DNA from: Eutrophocola sp965662685
Lineage (GTDB): Bacteria > Pseudomonadota > Gammaproteobacteria > Pseudomonadales > Pseudohongiellaceae
DNA length: 7,827 nt
Reading direction: 5' to 3'
Assembly (NCBI GenBank): GCA_965662685.1
Contig: CBFIIQ010000073.1
Location: 1-7,827 of the forward strand
Below the pieces are notes generated by a model, which had not been told where the DNA came from, did no database searches, and saw only the letters and a list, made by a program, of their open reading frames with translations. A program made the translations under genes and the position numbers. Positions 5,958 to 7,827 of the stretch are shown one piece after another. The first letter of the stretch is position 1, and every line of letters starts with the position of its first letter.

Positions 5958-7625
5958 ATGACACCATTCCCCGAAGACAATTCAATGCCCTCATGGATGG
6001 AATATCTCGATACCCTGCCCTCTCTGGGTGAGCATTGGATAGAAACATCCAAGTCCAAAGGAAATCCGGTTGTTCTGGCTGATACACTGGGAGCAAATCT
6101 GAAAGCAAAAACGGCGTTGACCGGCTCCCTGCTGTTATCCAAACGCATTGCAAAACTAAGTCCTGAACAAAACATTGGTTTACTACTCCCCACAACAGCC
6201 GGTGGCTTACTATCCGGCATGGCCGTTATGATTCTGGGCAAAACCCTGGTACCACTGAATTACACTGCGCCTCTGGATGGCATGATCTCTGCCATTGAAC
6301 AGGCCGGCCTGAAGACGGTATACACCTCTTCCAAATTCCTGGATAAATGTAAAGCCCGAGGGATAGACCTGGCGCCTCTTGCTGACAAGGTCAAGCTGAT
6401 AATGTTGGAAGAAGTTAATGCCAGCATCCCGAGCTGGGAAAAAATTCTGACCTTGCTAAGCTGTAAACTTTTTTCCGTTGCCGCAATCAAGAGACAATAT
6501 TGCGCAAAACCTGATCTGAACAGTATCGCGGTGATTCTCTTTTCAAGTGGTAGCGAAGGTGACCCAAAAGGAGTCATGCTGAGTCATAAAAATATTCTTG
6601 CCAATGTTAAACAGGTCAGCAAAATACTTAATGCCCATGACGGTGATGTTATTCTGGCGAATCTACCTATTTTCCATTCCTTTGGTATGACGGCCTGCCT
6701 TTTCCTGCCCTTGCTGGAAAGAATAAGAGTGATCTGCCATCCCGACCCTACAGATGTCGTCGTTATTGCCAAAACGGTGAGAGAAAGCAAAGCAACACTG
6801 TTATTTGGCACCTCCAGCTTTTTCCGACTCTATATCAAAAACCCGAAGGTCAAAGCCAGGGATCTTGAAACCATCAGACTTACAGTAGCTGGCGCAGAAA
6901 AACTTCAATCAGAAGTCAGCGCAGCCTTTTACAAACGCTTCAACAAGGTTATCTACGAAGGCTATGGCTGCACAGAATTATCCCCTGTTGCCACGGTGAA
7001 CACACCGTTCCCGAATCTGGACAGTGAGCACCTGAAAGACAATAACAAACCCGGTAGTGTTGGCAAGCCTATTCCCGGCACCTTGCTGCGCATTGCGGAT
7101 CCCGAATCACTGGAACCATTAGCCCAGGGCATTGCCGGCATGATCATGGTCGCTGGCCCGCAGGTGATGCAGGGTTACCTGGGTAATCCTGAACTAACCG
7201 ATAGTGTCATCAGGGAAACTGATGGCAAACGCTGGTATATAACCGGCGATAAAGGCTCAATAGATGAAGACAACTTTCTTCACATAGAAGACCGTTATGC
7301 CCGTTTTGCAAAAATAAGTGGCGAAATGATAGGACTGGGAACCGTTGAACGTATCCTGCGTAACGTGTTGGATGATGAGGATATTGAAATTCTGGCAATA
7401 AACATACCTGACCCGAAAAAAGGCGAAATGATTGTCATCCTGTCCACCCGGGAACTGGACGAACGGGAATTGCGTCCCAAATTACTTGCTGGTGGGCTCA
7501 ACAATCTGTCCCTGCCTGCTGCCTATATCACGGTTGATGATTTACCCAAACTTGGCTCCGGCAAGGCTGATTTTGCAACCGCTAAAGAAGTAGCCCGCCA
7601 GGCTATATTTAGCAGAAATGCCTGA
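5958..7625 (+). CDS. Stand-alone Aas-like acyl-ACP/acyl-CoA synthetase (AMP-binding)
   Basis: ATP-dependent carboxylate-activating enzyme of the ANL superfamily, which makes acyl-adenylate and passes it to a thiol carrier. The 555 residues show the motifs in order: phosphate loop FSSGSEGDPKG (195-205), LPIFHSFG (236-243), FGTSSFF (283-289), VAGAEKLQ (310-317), YGCTE (336-340), TGD (429-431), hinge region DRYARFAKISGE (445-456) and catalytic Lys536 in KLGSGK. The SEG loop, VAGAEKLQ, RFAKISGEM and LGSGKADF closely resemble the C-terminal half of E. coli Aas, the acyl-ACP synthetase of lysophospholipid repair. The N-terminal PlsC acyltransferase domain and its HX4D motif are absent, as in free-standing acyl-ACP synthetases (AasS). 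Asp445 replaces the usual hinge-motif glycine. No good ribosome-binding site precedes ATG 5958; ATG 5985 is an alternative start. Substrate and carrier cannot be read from the sequence; a medium- or long-chain fatty acid is most likely. It appears monocistronic. Confidence 0.85.
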   Translation: MTPFPEDNSMPSWMEYLDTLPSLGEHWIETSKSKGNPVVLADTLGANLKAKTALTGSLLLSKRIAKLSPEQNIGLLLPTTAGGLLSGMAVMILGKTLVPLNYTAPLDGMISAIEQAGLKTVYTSSKFLDKCKARGIDLAPLADKVKLIMLEEVNASIPSWEKILTLLSCKLFSVAAIKRQYCAKPDLNSIAVILFSSGSEGDPKGVMLSHKNILANVKQVSKILNAHDGDVILANLPIFHSFGMTACLFLPLLERIRVICHPDPTDVVVIAKTVRESKATLLFGTSSFFRLYIKNPKVKARDLETIRLTVAGAEKLQSEVSAAFYKRFNKVIYEGYGCTELSPVATVNTPFPNLDSEHLKDNNKPGSVGKPIPGTLLRIADPESLEPLAQGIAGMIMVAGPQVMQGYLGNPELTDSVIRETDGKRWYITGDKGSIDEDNFLHIEDRYARFAKISGEMIGLGTVERILRNVLDDEDIEILAINIPDPKKGEMIVILSTRELDERELRPKLLAGGLNNLSLPAAYITVDDLPKLGSGKADFATAKEVARQAIFSRNA

Positions 7626-7691
7626 CCTACTCTCCTCTGCTTGATCCATGTCATTGCCGCAGGTTACTGCGCCAGAGGAAAATACCCACGA

Positions 7692-7731
7692 GTCAAAAAA
7701 AAGCAGGAAATTGGTAGATTTTCTTTTTGAC
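7692..7731. repeat. AT-rich inverted repeat upstream of bfd
   Basis: GTCAAAAA (7692-7699) and TTTTTGAC (7724-7731) form an 8-base perfect dyad with a 24-base spacer. The right arm overlaps the -35 hexamer and the first bases of the Fur-like site. The A/T tracts could also act as a promoter UP element. A role as an operator is inference. Confidence 0.35.
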
Positions 7732-7755
7732 AATGATTCTCATTTAGCTTAGCAT
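7727..7755 (+). promoter_or_regulatory. Sigma70 promoter of bfd
   Basis: A perfect -35 TTGACA (7727-7732) is followed after exactly 17 bases by TAGCAT (7750-7755, four of six matches to TATAAT). Transcription would start near 7762 and leave a leader of about 50 bases before the bfd start codon. The -35 and spacer are covered by the Fur-like site. Confidence 0.65.
7729..7747 (+). promoter_or_regulatory. Fur box over the bfd promoter
   Basis: The 19 bases beginning GACAATGATTCTCATT match the Fur consensus GATAATGATAATCATTATC at 13 positions, with the central dyad AATGAT/TCATT well kept. The site covers most of the -35 and the spacer, so bound Fe-Fur would block RNA polymerase. Fur- or iron-responsive control of bfd is established in E. 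coli and Pseudomonas, which supports this reading. Confidence 0.75.
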
Positions 7756-7810
7756 TCTCAACTACTGACCAGATATCAATTAAACAACTTCAGGAAACTT
7801 CGTAAACGCC

Positions 7811-7827
7811 ATGTACGTATGCCTTTG
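7811..7827 (+). CDS. bfd: Bacterioferritin-associated ferredoxin, first codons only
   Basis: Only five full codons are inside the window, reading Met-Tyr-Val-Cys-Leu. This matches the start of Bfd (MYVCLC in E. coli), whose Cys4 is a [2Fe-2S] ligand. Bfd docks on bacterioferritin and reduces its stored iron for release. The call rests mainly on context: the upstream Fur-box promoter and, from memory, the Pseudomonas order pyrC-rnt-peroxiredoxin-bfd-bfrB. An AGGAAA at 7792-7797 is 13 bases from the ATG, longer than ideal. The gene is cut by the window end; a bacterioferritin gene would be expected soon after. Confidence 0.7.

Overview
This window looks like a chromosomal segment of a gammaproteobacterium of moderate GC content. 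All the genes I recognise are core or near-core bacterial genes. The order rnfE-nth, argG, pyrC-rnt and then bfd resembles, from memory, the neighbourhood in Pseudomonas and its relatives. I cannot assign a genus from sequence alone. I see no insertion sequence, prophage, CRISPR array, tRNA or rRNA, and no dedicated defence or biosynthetic system.

Layout, left to right. At 1-723 is the last membrane subunit of the Rnf/Rsx electron-transport complex (rnfE). It overlaps by four bases with nth (720-1355, endonuclease III). A short intergenic stretch with a GC-rich hairpin follows, and then argG (argininosuccinate synthase) lies on the opposite strand, convergent with nth. A 274-base divergent region separates argG from pyrC (dihydroorotase), which is followed seven bases later by rnt (RNase T), probably as one operon. 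Next is a tandem-domain UspE-like universal stress protein gene with an FNR/Anr-type site and a well-placed -10 element, and it ends in a strong intrinsic terminator (5676-5707). After a gene-poor stretch of 334 bases comes a free-standing acyl-activating enzyme (5958-7625). It resembles the C-terminal acyl-ACP synthetase half of Aas but has no acyltransferase domain. At the right edge, a sigma70-like promoter overlapped by a Fur-box-like sequence precedes the first codons of what is probably bfd (bacterioferritin-associated ferredoxin).

How the genes relate: most are housekeeping genes for DNA repair, arginine and pyrimidine synthesis and RNA maturation. Three are linked to redox, oxygen or iron status: rnfE with the Fe-S enzyme Nth, the predicted FNR-controlled stress protein, and the predicted Fur-controlled bfd. 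The most informative non-coding signals are the FNR/Anr promoter of the stress protein gene and the Fur/sigma70 promoter of bfd. The least conventional gene is the stand-alone Aas-like synthetase. I did not find an undescribed multi-gene system, and I regard the window as mostly ordinary chromosome with some interesting regulation.
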